Shown in pieces: positions 24,759 through 35,872 of a stretch of DNA of 64,000 nt. The notes beneath the pieces were generated by a model. The model did no database searches. It saw nothing but the letters and a program-made list of their open reading frames with translations, and had not been told where the DNA came from. The stretch comes from Populus alba (Eukaryota > Streptophyta > Magnoliopsida > Malpighiales > Salicaceae). Positions within the stretch are counted from its first letter, which is position 1. Each line of letters opens with the position of its first letter. The translations under genes were made by a program, and so were the position numbers. The stretch lies in NCBI RefSeq assembly GCF_005239225.2, contig NC_133302.1, positions 10,387,991 to 10,451,990 of the forward strand, read 5' to 3'.

Positions 24759-25137
24759 GTATTCCTATTAACAATATTTTGGACATTTACCTTTCATAGG
24801 TTTTATTTGCCTTTATATTATTAAGGATAATGACTTGTTATTCCTAAAAAATTATTTTTGATATTTGCCACTTTGGGTTTCTTTATCCAAATATTAACAG
24901 TGAACAATGGCGAATTATTCTTAATAATATTTTGAATATTAACCTCTTTGGGGTTTGTTTATCCAAACATTTGTAGTGAATAATATTAAATTATTCCTAC
25001 TAATATTTTGGATATTAACCCATTTGGGATTTCTTTATCCAAACATTACTAATAAATAACAAATTATTCCTAATAATATTTTGGATATTTATCCCTTTGG
25101 GATTTCTTTATCCAAACATTAATAGTGAATAAAGACG
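24759..25137. repeat. Five-unit minisatellite, about 76-bp period
   Basis: Units begin near 24759, 24838, 24915, 24991 and 25064 with periods 79, 77, 76 and 73. The shared core is 'ttattcctaataatattttgg', followed by 'atatt(a/t)a/tcc..tttgggatt' and 'tctttatccaaacatta'. The units grow more alike toward the right. It sits inside retrotransposon LTR-like DNA. Confidence 0.75.
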
Positions 25138-26805
25138 AATTTCCAAAAAGAAGATTTTATATTTTTGGAATATTGACCAATACCCTTTGAAATTTACAAA
25201 TATGTTGTAAAATCCAAGATGCAAGAAAATAATTTTTATGTTTAAGAAATCCATGCTAAAACACATTTTTTTGAAACCTTGAATATTTGCTTTTTTGAAA
25301 AAAAAAAAGAAGAAATTTAAAATATGTTAGGGTATTGGTCGCATACAACATACCAAAATTTTTTACATTTCTGTCAAAACACAGACAACGCAATTTAACT
25401 AAGTATCATAATTATAAAAAAAACAAACCGTACACGTGTATTCCAGAATTCACAGGAAGCTTAAAACAATTCAAATCCAGCAACAAAGACCCAACATTGC
25501 AACTTAAATTTAAAGTTTGAAACAAGTTTGGCCATTACTCTAAAAGAAAAAAAAAAGCACAAGTCTGCATGAACCAAAAACAACAAAGTCCTGAAACTGA
25601 AGCTTATAATAGAAGCCATACCCCACCACCCATCCTTTTCTTGATCTTTAAACAAATGTCATGCTCATTTCACACAGCAGGAAAGAACACATTAAATGCT
25701 GATACTACAAAACACAGTATATGTTATCTTATTTTTACAAGAAACAGAGAGAAAAAAAACATGAAACTAGAACTTGCAAAAAACATAGTCCCCTTAACTA
25801 AAAGGACCCCCCAGGTTTTTTCACTCTTTCTTCTACACCTATAAGCCATAACTACTCCTATGTAATGTTCCAGTTGCACAGAGATGCTCCAACCAAAGGA
25901 AGGCAGGGATGACGAAGACCTTTAAAACCTACGGTCTCTCACAGTAATAGAACTGGAAAGCTAAACCAGCCTTTTAACTCAAAGCCTAAACATGACATGA
26001 CCCATCATTTTTTACAAAGAGGAGCAAGTCATATACACATGGAAGTTGAACATTTGAAAACCAAACCTAATACAGAAAACATTGTTCACGCCTACCCTTT
26101 TTCTAATCTCTGATACTATCATGGTTTGTTTTATACAAAAATGAAAGAACCAAAAGAGCATGGCTTTCATCATGTATATCAAAGACACTAAAATAGAAAC
26201 AACAAATCAAATGGCCAGCTATCTCTCTTTCAAAGAACAGGAAGGAAAACATGACTCCAAAACCAACTGAAATATCACCTCAACTGAAGAAGGCTTTCTC
26301 TCATTTTTCTTTTCCTTTTATACATAGCTTTATCTAGGAGTCGAGCTCATCCTATGCACCATCCTAAGGCAGAGATATGTGAACAAAAGAGACAAGGGGT
26401 TGGGAGGGCCTTTAAGGCTCACAGTTCCTCACGAAGGAGGAAGAGGAAGAAACACATAACTCTAACATAGACAAACATCTAAACTCAAAGCCATGGAAAA
26501 TACAATGGTCAAGCATATAACCTACTATCAGCATAAAGAACGAACATCCAAAGCAAAGGCAGAAACAAAACTGGAATAGAACAAACAAAATAGATGCTAG
26601 TTTTGAAAATAACAGGAAAAACAAATAGGCCTAAACTTATACCTACATATCTTACTTGCAAAAATGGGGTACAAACTAGTGGCAGTCACTGCGTGTTTGC
26701 CTTTTGGTGACCTAAAGAAAAACTCCTTCTGTCGTTAGGAACTTTTTAAAACTCTTTAGAGCTTGTTAAATTCCTTTTTGGGAAGGTAGGATAAATTGAT
26801 GTTAA
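25138..26805. mobile_element. Probable LTR-derived DNA, non-coding
   Basis: About 1.7 kb between the minisatellite and the pyrimidine-rich tract. It holds no credible frame; the short frames are isolated and unlike any family I know. Its position between the U5-like segment (24045-24400) and the minus-strand TATA (27055-27062) makes an R/U5 part of a long LTR the simplest reading. Confidence 0.35.
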
Positions 26806-27054
26806 CCTCCTCTCTCTTTCGTTGTTTCCTTCTGTTTCTACTCTCAACCCTCTTCTTGTTCTCTTGATTCTCTATTTTCCATTTCCTTTTTGTTTTCCTT
26901 TTCTCCTCCATCTCTACTTCTTCTTCTTTTTTGCGTGTTTAACTCTCTTCGTTTCCCTTTACTCTCTTTGTTTTTTATTTTTTTTCTCGCCCTGTACTCT
27001 TCCCTTTTTTTTTTTTCTTCCTTTCTCCTTCCCTTTCTCCCTTTTTCTAGCTCG
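26806..27054 (-). repeat. Pyrimidine-rich tract (purine-rich on the minus strand)
   Basis: Almost uninterrupted C/T sequence on the plus strand ('ttcctttttgttttcc', 'cttcttctttttt', 'ctccctttctccc'). On the minus strand it is a G/A-rich leader immediately downstream of a TATA-like box. Frames across it are low-complexity on both strands and rejected. Confidence 0.6.
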
Positions 27055-27062
27055 TTTTTATA
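27055..27062 (-). promoter_or_regulatory. LTR TATA-like box
   Basis: On the minus strand the sequence reads GCTATAAAAACGAGC. It lies directly upstream of the purine-rich leader and in the same orientation as the neighbouring TAT-like LTR segments. Confidence 0.4.
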
Positions 27063-27608
27063 GCTGAGCAAAACACTTGGACACTAACATAAAACCCCTC
27101 TCATCCCAGCCGTCTCTATTAGGGATGGAATTCCAACCATTAGATGATGGTGAGGCTCCTTCTGCGTCCTCTTACCCAGCTGGCACTGGAGGTACAAAGT
27201 CGTTCCCTCTCGTAGCTGTCATCTTAGCGTGAAAAAGGGGATTGTTTTGTACAGTGCAAGGACGAGAGAAATGCCAAAAAAAATAAATGGTAGGAAACAG
27301 CTATAGAGGAGGGAAAAGGTTGCAAACGGGGGTACAATACCATGCTCATTAATTCAAAATGGGGATATTTTAAAACAGCGCGCCTTGCTTCCTTAGTTGA
27401 AGAAAGGAAAAACAATGCACATTAAAGTGTAAAAGCATGACGACGTCGTTTGTTGCTAAAATGCAAGGCAAAGGCAATTGGTATGCAAATTAATCCTGTC
27501 CCTGTTTTCCATTTCTTCAAAACCCAACCAAGTTTCTTCCAATTTTTATCTGCCATTAATTCCTTTATTTCAGTCTTTTTTCAATTCAGTCCTGCAAACT
27601 TGGGGCAA

Positions 27609-28262
27609 AATCCTTCTCGTGGAAGAATTTTCACTTTCACATTAGATATTCAAGCGTGAATATCTTGAGCTTTTGATATCGACATCAGGTGACTCCAAAA
27701 CCAAAATTCATCTGCACATGTAGGACTACAACTTTCATGAAGGATTCGAAGTGAGATAAAATCGTTTTAAAGAACAAAATTCAACAGTAATCTGGTTAAT
27801 AAAAAAAGGGGTCTCTTGATCTGATTCAGAAACTGACAACGCCGAGCATCCCAATATGACTGAGAGTATGAACTAAGAATAAAGACCAATAAAATTGTGA
27901 TGAAAGTAGGGTCTTTAGTGCAAAACTCAGGTCAGAATCCTTCTCACGACAGAATTCTCTGCTTTCATGTTTAGATATTCAAACAGGGATATCTTGAGCT
28001 TCTGATATCGAAATCAAGCGATTTGAAAACCCAAATTCATCTACATGTATAGGAATACAACTTCCATGAAGGATTGAAAATGAGATAAGTTCATTTTGAA
28101 GAATAGAATCTGGTTGCAACCTTGTTGGTCAAAAAAGATTTCCTGATTTAATTCAGGAAACTGACAATGCCAAGCATCCTAATTTGACTGAGAGTTTTCC
28201 ATAAAAATAGTGAGCCCTAGGACCCAATAAAGGTGAAGGTCAATTCTTCAACATCTCATGAG
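27609..28262. repeat. 327-bp tandem duplication (two units)
   Basis: Unit 1 starts at 27609 and unit 2 at 27936. Shared blocks in order: 'aatccttctc', 'agatattcaa', 'atatcttgagctt(t/c)tgatatcg', 'aattcatct', 'atgaaggatt', 'tctggtt', 'gaaactgacaa', 'agcatcc', 'gactgagagt', 'caataaa'. The two differ by many substitutions. This is the expected position of a U3 region of the LTR whose TATA lies at 27.06 kb, so it may be an enhancer-region duplication (inference). Confidence 0.7.
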
Positions 28263-29130
28263 TGACAGAATATAATCAGGATGGTTAGATATTGCACGAA
28301 ACCAAGTCAGAATCAAGACCTAAGTTGGAACAAAAAAATTGCGACAGCAGCATAATCAGTTTTTTAGTGCAACTTCTTATCCAACCTTAAAGACCAGATA
28401 ACAAAGGAAAAAATTTAGCATTATAAAGACTCCTAATTAACCTAAGAATCTTAACAATTTCGATAGCAAAGGGGAAGGATAAGGAGAGTAGATCCCAGCT
28501 GAAACAGGGTTCGGAAAACATTTCTTTTTTCTTTTCTTTTGTCAATTTTCCAACAACCTTGAACTAAACTCCTGCCTTCACTTTAAAAGGGATGGATATA
28601 CACCATCTTCATATGGCTCAAAAAAATGAGTAACAACACTCCTTTTGCAAAAAGGTCTTTGGTTTTGGATTACTTCAATTTGGACCTTAATTGACCTCAA
28701 AACTTTTATTTTCATGCAATTTTAAACCTAATTTCACTTAATTGAGTTTGGAAAAAATTAAATATAGTCCTTTAAAATTTCATTCTTAATTAAACCCAAA
28801 TTAAGCTTCTAAACTTATTGTTTTACCAATTAAGTCTCTAATAAAATTAATTTGATATATTAAAAGTCTAATTAAGTTCTTACACTTAATTAACTCTTTC
28901 AATTTAACCCAAATTAATCCTAAAATTTAATTAAACCTTTAATTGGGCTCATGATTAAATCAAATTGTCCTATCAAAAGCCTAATTAAGTCCTCATACTT
29001 ATTTTTTATATAAATTCATCCGATAATCATTTGATTTAACCTTGAATTTGCATTATCTTTTAATTTTGAGTACAATAGAGTACGATTGGGCTCCTAAATT
29101 TATCCAAAATTTAAGCTTGATTTCTCTATA
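28263..29130. other. Non-coding, probably retrotransposon-derived DNA
   Basis: Contains 'caatttggaccttaattgacc'-type and 'taattaagtc(c/t)t' phrases repeated in degenerate form (28680-29040). These are similar to 23740-23990 and common in plant LTRs. No gene seen. Confidence 0.45.
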
Positions 29131-29589
29131 CATTTGAAACCCTTCTCAGCCTGTGTTTTTCAAGTTGCTAGTCTTTTTGTTATTATTTTTGTTATTATTT
29201 TTAAAATGAAAAAGGTAAATTTGGGTGGAAATATAAAAATGGATTATGACATGGACATCAAATCTGCTAGTATGATCTTGCCATTCTTCGAGCTTCTCTT
29301 TTTGCTCATTCAGCTCTCCCCTATCTTGATACTACTCTTTCAACTTCTTCAATTCCTTCTCCAGAATTTGTAGCTCGGGTTAGACTATGGTGACTCATTC
29401 TTTTAAGGCATTGTTTCTTTCTTGGTAATCCCTTGTGTCCAATTTGACTGCCCCTTCTAGCTTGATCTTTTTATTGAGCTCTTAATCCTTTTTCTTCTTC
29501 AATGCTAAGATTGACCAACCTATTCTTTTCTTTTACAGCTTCCAAACCTCCTTCTATTATTATCTCTTTCCTCTTTTAAATAAGCTATT

Positions 29590-29771
29590 AATTATTTTTC
29601 TGCATGTGTTTTGCCTTTAGAAGTCCTTTTTAAAGTAACCAACTCTTTTTCTAGTATCATATTTGTTCATTAGATCATTATACATGGACATCTTTTCTTT
29701 TTAACTGCTCTTGGATCCTCTGCACAATCTCCTTATACTTCTTTGTCATTATTTCTCCATTCCAAGTCTTA
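29590..29771 (-). pseudogene. Second gag coiled-coil relic fused directly to an LTR
   Basis: The plus-strand text 'ccaactctttttctagtatca' and 'cttggatcc' with 'atctccttatacttct' matches 19440-19560, the coiled-coil part of the other TAT-like gag. Unlike that element, it is followed at once by the LTR segment at 29772. The leader, primer site and N-terminal gag are missing, which indicates an internal deletion of about 2 kb relative to the first copy. Confidence 0.55.
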
Positions 29772-30440
29772 TATTTGTCGTGACATACATAACACCGAAT
29801 GGCAGATTTGCCTTTTGAGAATGTTAGATGGGGGTTTCAGGGTTTAATTATGATTATGAGGTTCAGGGGTCGTCACCTAGTATTATGGTCATTATAAAAC
29901 CAAATAGTCTATGAGAGTTTGGGTAAGAGGACTAGTTGTGTAAGGGGAAAACATATAACCCCCAATGCACCCTACCTAAGGTAAGTTGCGTGGCTTGTCG
30001 ATTGTTTTTCTAAGTGATGTTTTCATTTATTGGTCTTGTCTAAGGTTCAAGGCAGATTTTCTTTTGTGAGGAAGTCTCTACTTTATTGGATCTTAATTGT
30101 TCGAAGTTCTAGATTTATCATCATATTTATATCTGATTCTTAATGTTCCAAGTAACAAACTAGTTATTATGGGATTTTTAATATTTTTTTCAAACCCTAA
30201 TGGATAATCATAAACTCATTACGATATCCATTTTTGCATTTTAAAACATGATAAGAATTTGATTTTTTTTTTCTTTTTAGAAAATATGCATGAAAAGCTT
30301 TTAGGATTTAGTCGTATGCACGAAACAAAACATCTTTTTGATTTTTTTTAAAAAATAAAGTTCATTTTTGAAATTTTGAATATTTTAAGGGGGAAATCAT
30401 ACATTTTGATGCCGAGTCCGTAAATTTAGGTTCATTGGAT
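29772..30440 (-). mobile_element. Third TAT/Ogre-like LTR segment
   Basis: Collinear with 21585-22460: 'accgaatggcaga', 'gggtttaattatgattatgagg', 'gtcgtcacctagtattatgg', 'cccccaatgcaccctacctaagg', 'atggataatcataaactcatta', 'tttagtcgtatgcacga'. The first part is followed by T-rich spacers as in the first copy. Divergence is substantial, so this is an old insertion. Confidence 0.6.
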
Positions 30441-30769
30441 TATTATTATTTATTAGGTTTAACCATATTCATTAGGGATATTCTATTAGACTCAAGATTC
30501 TTTCTTATATAAATACTTTTTTGTGAAGATGTTTTTAGGGGAAGACTATTTTTAATATAAAAAATCAATATTTTTGTGATTTTTTGTATAGTTGAGTGAT
30601 TTTAATATTAAGTTCTTGATTGAACTTGAAAACTCTTTGAATGATTTATGAACTTCACTGTGATTTTATACTATTTATTCATGTCTCTTTATAGGTGTAG
30701 GGTGAGAGTAATCATTATGTATAACTTTATTTTTTCAAGGCAAGTTCTTGTTGGATCAGGTTACAAACC

Positions 30770-31529
30770 ATTCAAATATGATTTTAGTGTATCTTGAGAG
30801 GTGTCCATATTATAAAGTGCCCTACTTTTTGACATTCAAAGAATTTTTATTTTTTTTTAGATTTCAATTTTGATCTAGACTTGTCTCCATTACTCAAACC
30901 TTTATTATTTGTTTTACCCCTTATAATCAAGCCTTGTGCATTATCATCTTTATGACTCTTTTACACTCACTTTTTCAGCTCCCTAGGGTTTAAAGAAGAT
31001 TCAACATCTTCTAAACTAAGACTATCCATTCAATACAGAAAAGTATCAATAAAATGATCATAACATAGAGGTAAAAAACATATAAAATCAAAACCTGGTC
31101 CTCATCTTCAATCTTAACATGAATATTTTATAAATCTAAAATTATTATACTAAATTAATTAAGATGGTCTTTAATTGGTATGTTTTTTTTTTCATTCAAA
31201 GAGTATATAACTGATGCTTCAAATACATTCATCAAATATTTGGTCATGTATATAGTTCTTAACTTTATCCACAATTCAACACATGTAGTCTCCTTATAAA
31301 CCTCTCTCAAAACCTCTTCAAACAAATAAAGTTGAATAACATTGTACTTTTTCATTATATCTTTTTTCACCTCATCATCTATTCTCTTAGAAAAACTGTT
31401 AAATAAACCTTGTTGAACTAACAAATCAATCATCTTAATACACCACATAATAAAGTTGTTCTTGCTATTAAATTTCTTTACATCAAACTTCAATGCCGAT
31501 ATTATTTTTATCGACATCGCGAAAGCCAA
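30770..31529 (-). pseudogene. Ty1/copia gag relic
   Basis: The best frame (31529-31155, 124 codons) has the UBN2-type gag layout: KFNSKNNFIMWCIKMIDLLVQQGL, shown here in part, then VIQLYLFEEVLREVYKE, LWIKLRTIYMTK and IPIKDHLN. It then breaks. Further along the minus strand, frameshifted pieces read LYWMDSLSLEDVESSLNPRELKK and a worn zinc knuckle FFECQKVGHF near 30830. No protease, integrase or RT follows. A remnant of an old copia insertion. Confidence 0.7.
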
Positions 31530-31546
31530 CTAATAATCAGGCAAAC

Positions 31547-31559
31547 TTTGATACTAGTT
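31547..31559 (-). other. Degenerate tRNA-iMet primer-binding site of the copia relic
   Basis: On the minus strand the sequence reads TAGTATCAAAGT, two or three changes from the TGGTATCAGAGC typical of copia elements. It lies 18-30 nt upstream of the gag start. The LTR would begin just beyond it, but its outer end is not visible. Confidence 0.4.
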
Positions 31560-33462
31560 TACTTTGAAATATACCTTAAAATCTCAAAGGAACAAGATGA
31601 ACAAGCACATGAGTACACATAGACTTTGCATGGTTTAGCAACTTAAACCTACTCTACATGCGAGATTATCAAAGAAATTCATTATGAGAAAGTAAAAAAT
31701 TATAAAATGTCACATAAAAATATTTTTTATTCAAAATGTCAAGATAACCTAAAACTCATTTTTTTTTATATACTAAAATGTAGAGAATAGATGCACTAAC
31801 AAATAAATTTTAATTCTAAAATATAACAATTTAAAATTTTTATATATAAACTAAATACATGAATATTTGTTTTCTTCCTTGAACTTTATAATTTAAGACA
31901 AAACCAATAACTATTACCACAAACAAACTCGATATAGACTTATTTTATTTTCTGTTGGTATACGCCTCCATTCAATGTTGGTGATGAGGAGGCAAGTCAT
32001 ATTTTTTTGGAAACAAGGGTGCAATATCAACCTATCGATGACCTGATAAATAAAGGTATATATTTTTAAATGAGTGAAAATCTAGCACATAAGAGACTAT
32101 TTAGCAATGACTACGATTGTTAAGAAAAAAATAAAATGGCGCAATATTTTGCTGTATTTTGTGAGGGGAGTTATCATGGCATGGAATAGTGGTTCCTTTT
32201 TTTTCCCCTTCAAGTGTTTTTTTTTTTTTTTTAAATTATTATAAAATATTATATTATTGAGATTATAAATAAATAATTTGTTTCACTAATGAATTTTCAT
32301 CGATCTCATAAAAATATTTCGAAGTTCAGTCGGTATGGAATTTCACATAATAAGATTTAATTTTATTATTTAAAAATATTAAAAGTTGAGGACCAATTGA
32401 ATGTTGAAAGAAAAAAACATGCTTTTTCTAAAAAAATTTAGTGTACAAAAGGCCTAGGTTTTCAATATTAGGTATCAAAAGTTCCTTTTGTTTTTATTTT
32501 TAAGTCCTTTTAGTTTTGGAATTTTATTTTTTGTCTAAAACTTTGTTTTACTTGCATTTCAATCTATGAATTTGAGAGGTAAGATAAAAAGATGCTAAAA
32601 AAAAAGAAGAAGAGAGAAAGCGGTTGATTGACCACTTTTGCTGGAAAATATCATCTATCCTAATATTTACCTTTATATTTTTTATTTTTTAATTTAAATT
32701 TGATTTTTTAAAAAAATTAATTAATTGAAAAATATATTAGATATATTACTTTATTAAATTCATAATATATTGAGGTGTTATTTTATTAAATATCATTCCA
32801 TCTTTACTTTGTTTTCGAATAAAATTGTAGAAGTCCTATTATAATATTCACAAGCATTTTTTTTCTATAGATCATCATCATTTTTTTATTTGGTGATTTT
32901 CTTGTGATTATTTATTTTTATTATTATATAATTAAATAAAAATAAAATTATTAAACTCATTCAAGTTTATAAGCCTAGCATGAATTTAACAATTCAATTA
33001 GATAATTTAAGTGGGTTCAAGATATTATTGTCTTAGTAATTAAAAAAGTAATTGCATCTTAAAACAAAAACCAGTCTGAATTTTGAGTGAATCATGTGGG
33101 TTGTATATATATATATATAAAAGTTAGGGGGTTGTTGGTCAACAAAAATAGGAATCCTTGAAATCTTTAATTTTTTTTTTATAAATAGGATTAAGATTTA
33201 ATAGTATTAAAGATCTCTATAAGCAGAAAGTATTTCCTTTCTTTAATTTTAAGGTCTCTTTTCTTTAGAAAAAGCCTCTCTACGCATAATATTTCTGTTT
33301 TTTTTTTTTTTTTTTGGATTTTGTTATGCTTGAAGAATTTCATTGATTATTGAAAATAAAAATTATTTATTGGATAAAGACATTAATTTGATTGGTCCAT
33401 GTATGCAACAAGAAATTCCTTAATAATAGGACCGGCATGCCAAGAATATTATAGGTTTCTTA
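31560..33462. other. AT-rich DNA including the decayed copia LTR; no gene
   Basis: Begins with probable LTR sequence and passes into A/T-rich intergenic DNA with homopolymers (32218-32232 poly-T, 33298-33315 poly-T) and a short (TA)n at 33104-33118. No supported gene. Confidence 0.5.
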
Positions 33463-34288
33463 GGTCTGTTTGGTATTGAGATTGCTGTTGTGGTTGTGGT
33501 TTTTAAAAAAGTTGTTTTATAAAAAGTACTGTTGGTTTGAAAAAATATATGTTTGGTTAAAACTGTGGTTGAAATTGAGGTTGAACAAAAAGTAGTTTAA
33601 TGTGTTTAGTAAAAAAATGCTTTTTAAATTGAGGTTATAAAATAATTAATATATATATATATATATATATATATTAATGATTTTTAATTTAAAATTGTAG
33701 ATTTAACCATTGTTATTATATCATGAAATAAATAATATTGATATCAAATATTTTTTACTCTTCCATTAAACTATGTGCAATGTCATTACATACGAAATCT
33801 ATCCAATAAGGACTATATTTTTCATGGTTTCTTAAGCGCGCAACAACAAAAACTGAATTTTTTGTTACGTCATTAAGCGATCTCCTTTTAGGTTTTTGAA
33901 TAAAACACAATTAAAATAAACATAAAAACTGAATTTCTTTTTATGTAGTGTTATTAAATAATATTAAATACTAGTTTTTCAAGTAAAACACAATTTTTAA
34001 AAAAAAAATTACAATTTTATTATGTACAAAATTCATTCGACAAGAACTACAGAAAAAATAATTTTTTGAGCGTACAATAAAATTAAGTAAAATATTATCA
34101 GGATTAAAATTGAGATTACAATACGAGTAAATTTAATTCACCTTAAACTAATTTTTTTAAAAAATAATATTGTTCATGTTCACGTGAACAATGCGAGTAA
34201 AATCAATTAATTGCACTAATTTTTCAAGAAAAAAAAAACTAAACTTCTCGCAATGTTTTTCAAAAAAAAAAAAAAAAACTAAAACTGT

Positions 34289-34322
34289 AACAGTGCAAGT
34301 GAATTAATTCACTCGCACTGTT
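34289..34322. repeat. 34-bp near-perfect palindrome inside the DNA element
   Basis: Arms 'aacagtgc(a)agtgaatt' and its complement meet at 'aattaatt'. Only one internal position is mispaired. It would form a cruciform or long hairpin. Confidence 0.8.
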
Positions 34323-34465
34323 GCAACAATGGCTCCACTGTTCTGCTTTTCTACCCTACGAGAAGCAGCATTTTGCTGCTTCTCCAAAACATGTGGTGCG
34401 GTTGAGAATTTGATGGATCTCACCATCAAAAAACAATTTTTTCTTGTTAACCAAACGGCATTTGG

Positions 34466-34498
34466 CGTGGCTGCGGGTGAACCTCACCCGCAGCCACG
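34466..34498. repeat. 15-bp perfect inverted repeat with 3-nt loop
   Basis: Arm cgtggctgcgggtga (34466-34480), loop acc, then the perfect complement (34484-34498). It is GC-rich and adjacent to the right terminus of the DNA element. A second, shorter hairpin (agaagcagca / tgctgcttct) lies at 34361-34383. Confidence 0.85.
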
Positions 34499-34516
34499 TT
34501 ATCAAACAGGCACTTA

Positions 34517-35867
34517 CTAATTAATTCACCCGCGCGTTAAGGGTAAAATATCTTTTTACATGGAAAAAAATATGTATAAGCATTGTTTCATAACAAGAAA
34601 AATATTAATTATAAATTCAAAATAAAAAAATTTATATTAAATAAAATAAATTGAGGAGCAATGGATCAGTATATTAATAAATATTAAAAAATTATTAATC
34701 CTAATTAAATTCTAAATTAAAAAGCTGAGAACAAGAATAAATTAAGATATTTAATCTTATGATATAAAGAACCTTTAATTTATCTAATGTAATTATATGC
34801 TATAATTTTTTTTTATAAAAAGAATAATTAAAATTTTATCAAAACAAACTAATTTACAAGTATATGTCTTATTATTCTTATTAATATCTTTAATTTAAAA
34901 ACAATCTAATATTCTATTCTAAGTTATTTATTTAATAAAAATAAAAAACAATCAAAGACATCCAAAAAAAATTAGAATGATTAAAAAGAAAGATAAAAAT
35001 AAAAGATATATTTCTAACTAAAACCTCAGTCTCATTAATATGCTAATTTTTGTTTTGTATTTTTCTTCAAGTATATTTATTTCTTAGATAACATGCTATA
35101 AACTAGTAAGTTGACCTTAAAACCTATCAATCTAATTTCTTATCTAGCTCAAAATTTAAATTACTTGGATAGGGTTAACTCGATATAACATAGTCGATTT
35201 GAAGTGTCTAAAAACAATTCGGATAATTAGTAAAAATCCAATTTAACTTAAAAAAAAAGTTATAAACAAAAGTTTTTTTTTTAATATTGAGACGAATAGA
35301 TCTTGGATAGACTCGAGATGGCTAGAAAATTGCCAGAGAAATGGCTGAAAAATAAGGATGTGGTTCTTTGGATCTAAAAACCAATTAACCCATTTTATGT
35401 GAAAACACCTCAAACACACTCTTATAATCTTCATAAACTAATTTCTCTACTAAAAAAAACCTAAATCAATTAAGAAAACACAAAATTAAACCCAAGAAAA
35501 TTTGAAGTTTGACCTACTTTTTTCAGTAATATAAAAGTCCAAAAACATCTTGATAGCACTCCTTTCATCGGGAGAAACACTATGACACAAAACTATTTCT
35601 TTTGTTAACAAAATCTCACCAACCATCTCTCTCCCTTCCAATATTTTACAATGATCCTCTCTCTCCCCTTCAAACTCAAAAACTAATATGTAAAAAAAAT
35701 AAAATTTTCTATTTTTCTATTCTATTTTTTATAGTTAGAATTAATTGTATGTATCGTATCTATCCAACATCTAATCTAATATATATGATACTAAATTATA
35801 TATGATACTAAATACTGTTGGAATAACTATATTAATGTGGAAAAAGATGTATTAAATTAGTATGGAG
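34517..35867. other. AT-rich intergenic DNA, no gene seen
   Basis: About 1.35 kb between the DNA transposon and the Athila-type insertion, without a supported gene. The last bases (35868-35872) are the target duplication of the retrotransposon. Confidence 0.55.
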
Positions 35868-35872
35868 GCAGT
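35868..35872. repeat. Target-site duplication GCAGT (left)
   Basis: GCAGT immediately precedes the LTR and recurs at 47700-47704 immediately after the other LTR. This is the 5-bp duplication expected for Ty3/gypsy integration. Confidence 0.9.

Larger units (their letters stand above)
33463..34513. mobile_element. Non-autonomous DNA transposon, Tourist/PIF-Harbinger-like
   Basis: Flanked by TTA on both sides (33460-33462 and 34514-34516). The left end is GGTCTGTTTGGTATTG; the right end, reverse-complemented, is GTGCCTGTTTGATAACG, so the termini are imperfect inverted repeats. The 3-bp TTA duplication and a CTGTTTGG-type end fit the Tourist/Harbinger style. The interior holds a (TA)n run (33650-33673) and several strong hairpins near the right end, but no transposase. 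Length 1051 bp. Family by inference. Confidence 0.55.

Noticed and set aside
24759..25137. Repeat array considered as CRISPR-like
   Set aside because: The units are continuous 73-79 bp tandem repeats without distinct spacers, in a plant nuclear context.
26822..27071. Phe/Leu-rich and Glu/Lys-rich frames on opposite strands
   Set aside because: Both are low-complexity translations of one pyrimidine tract.
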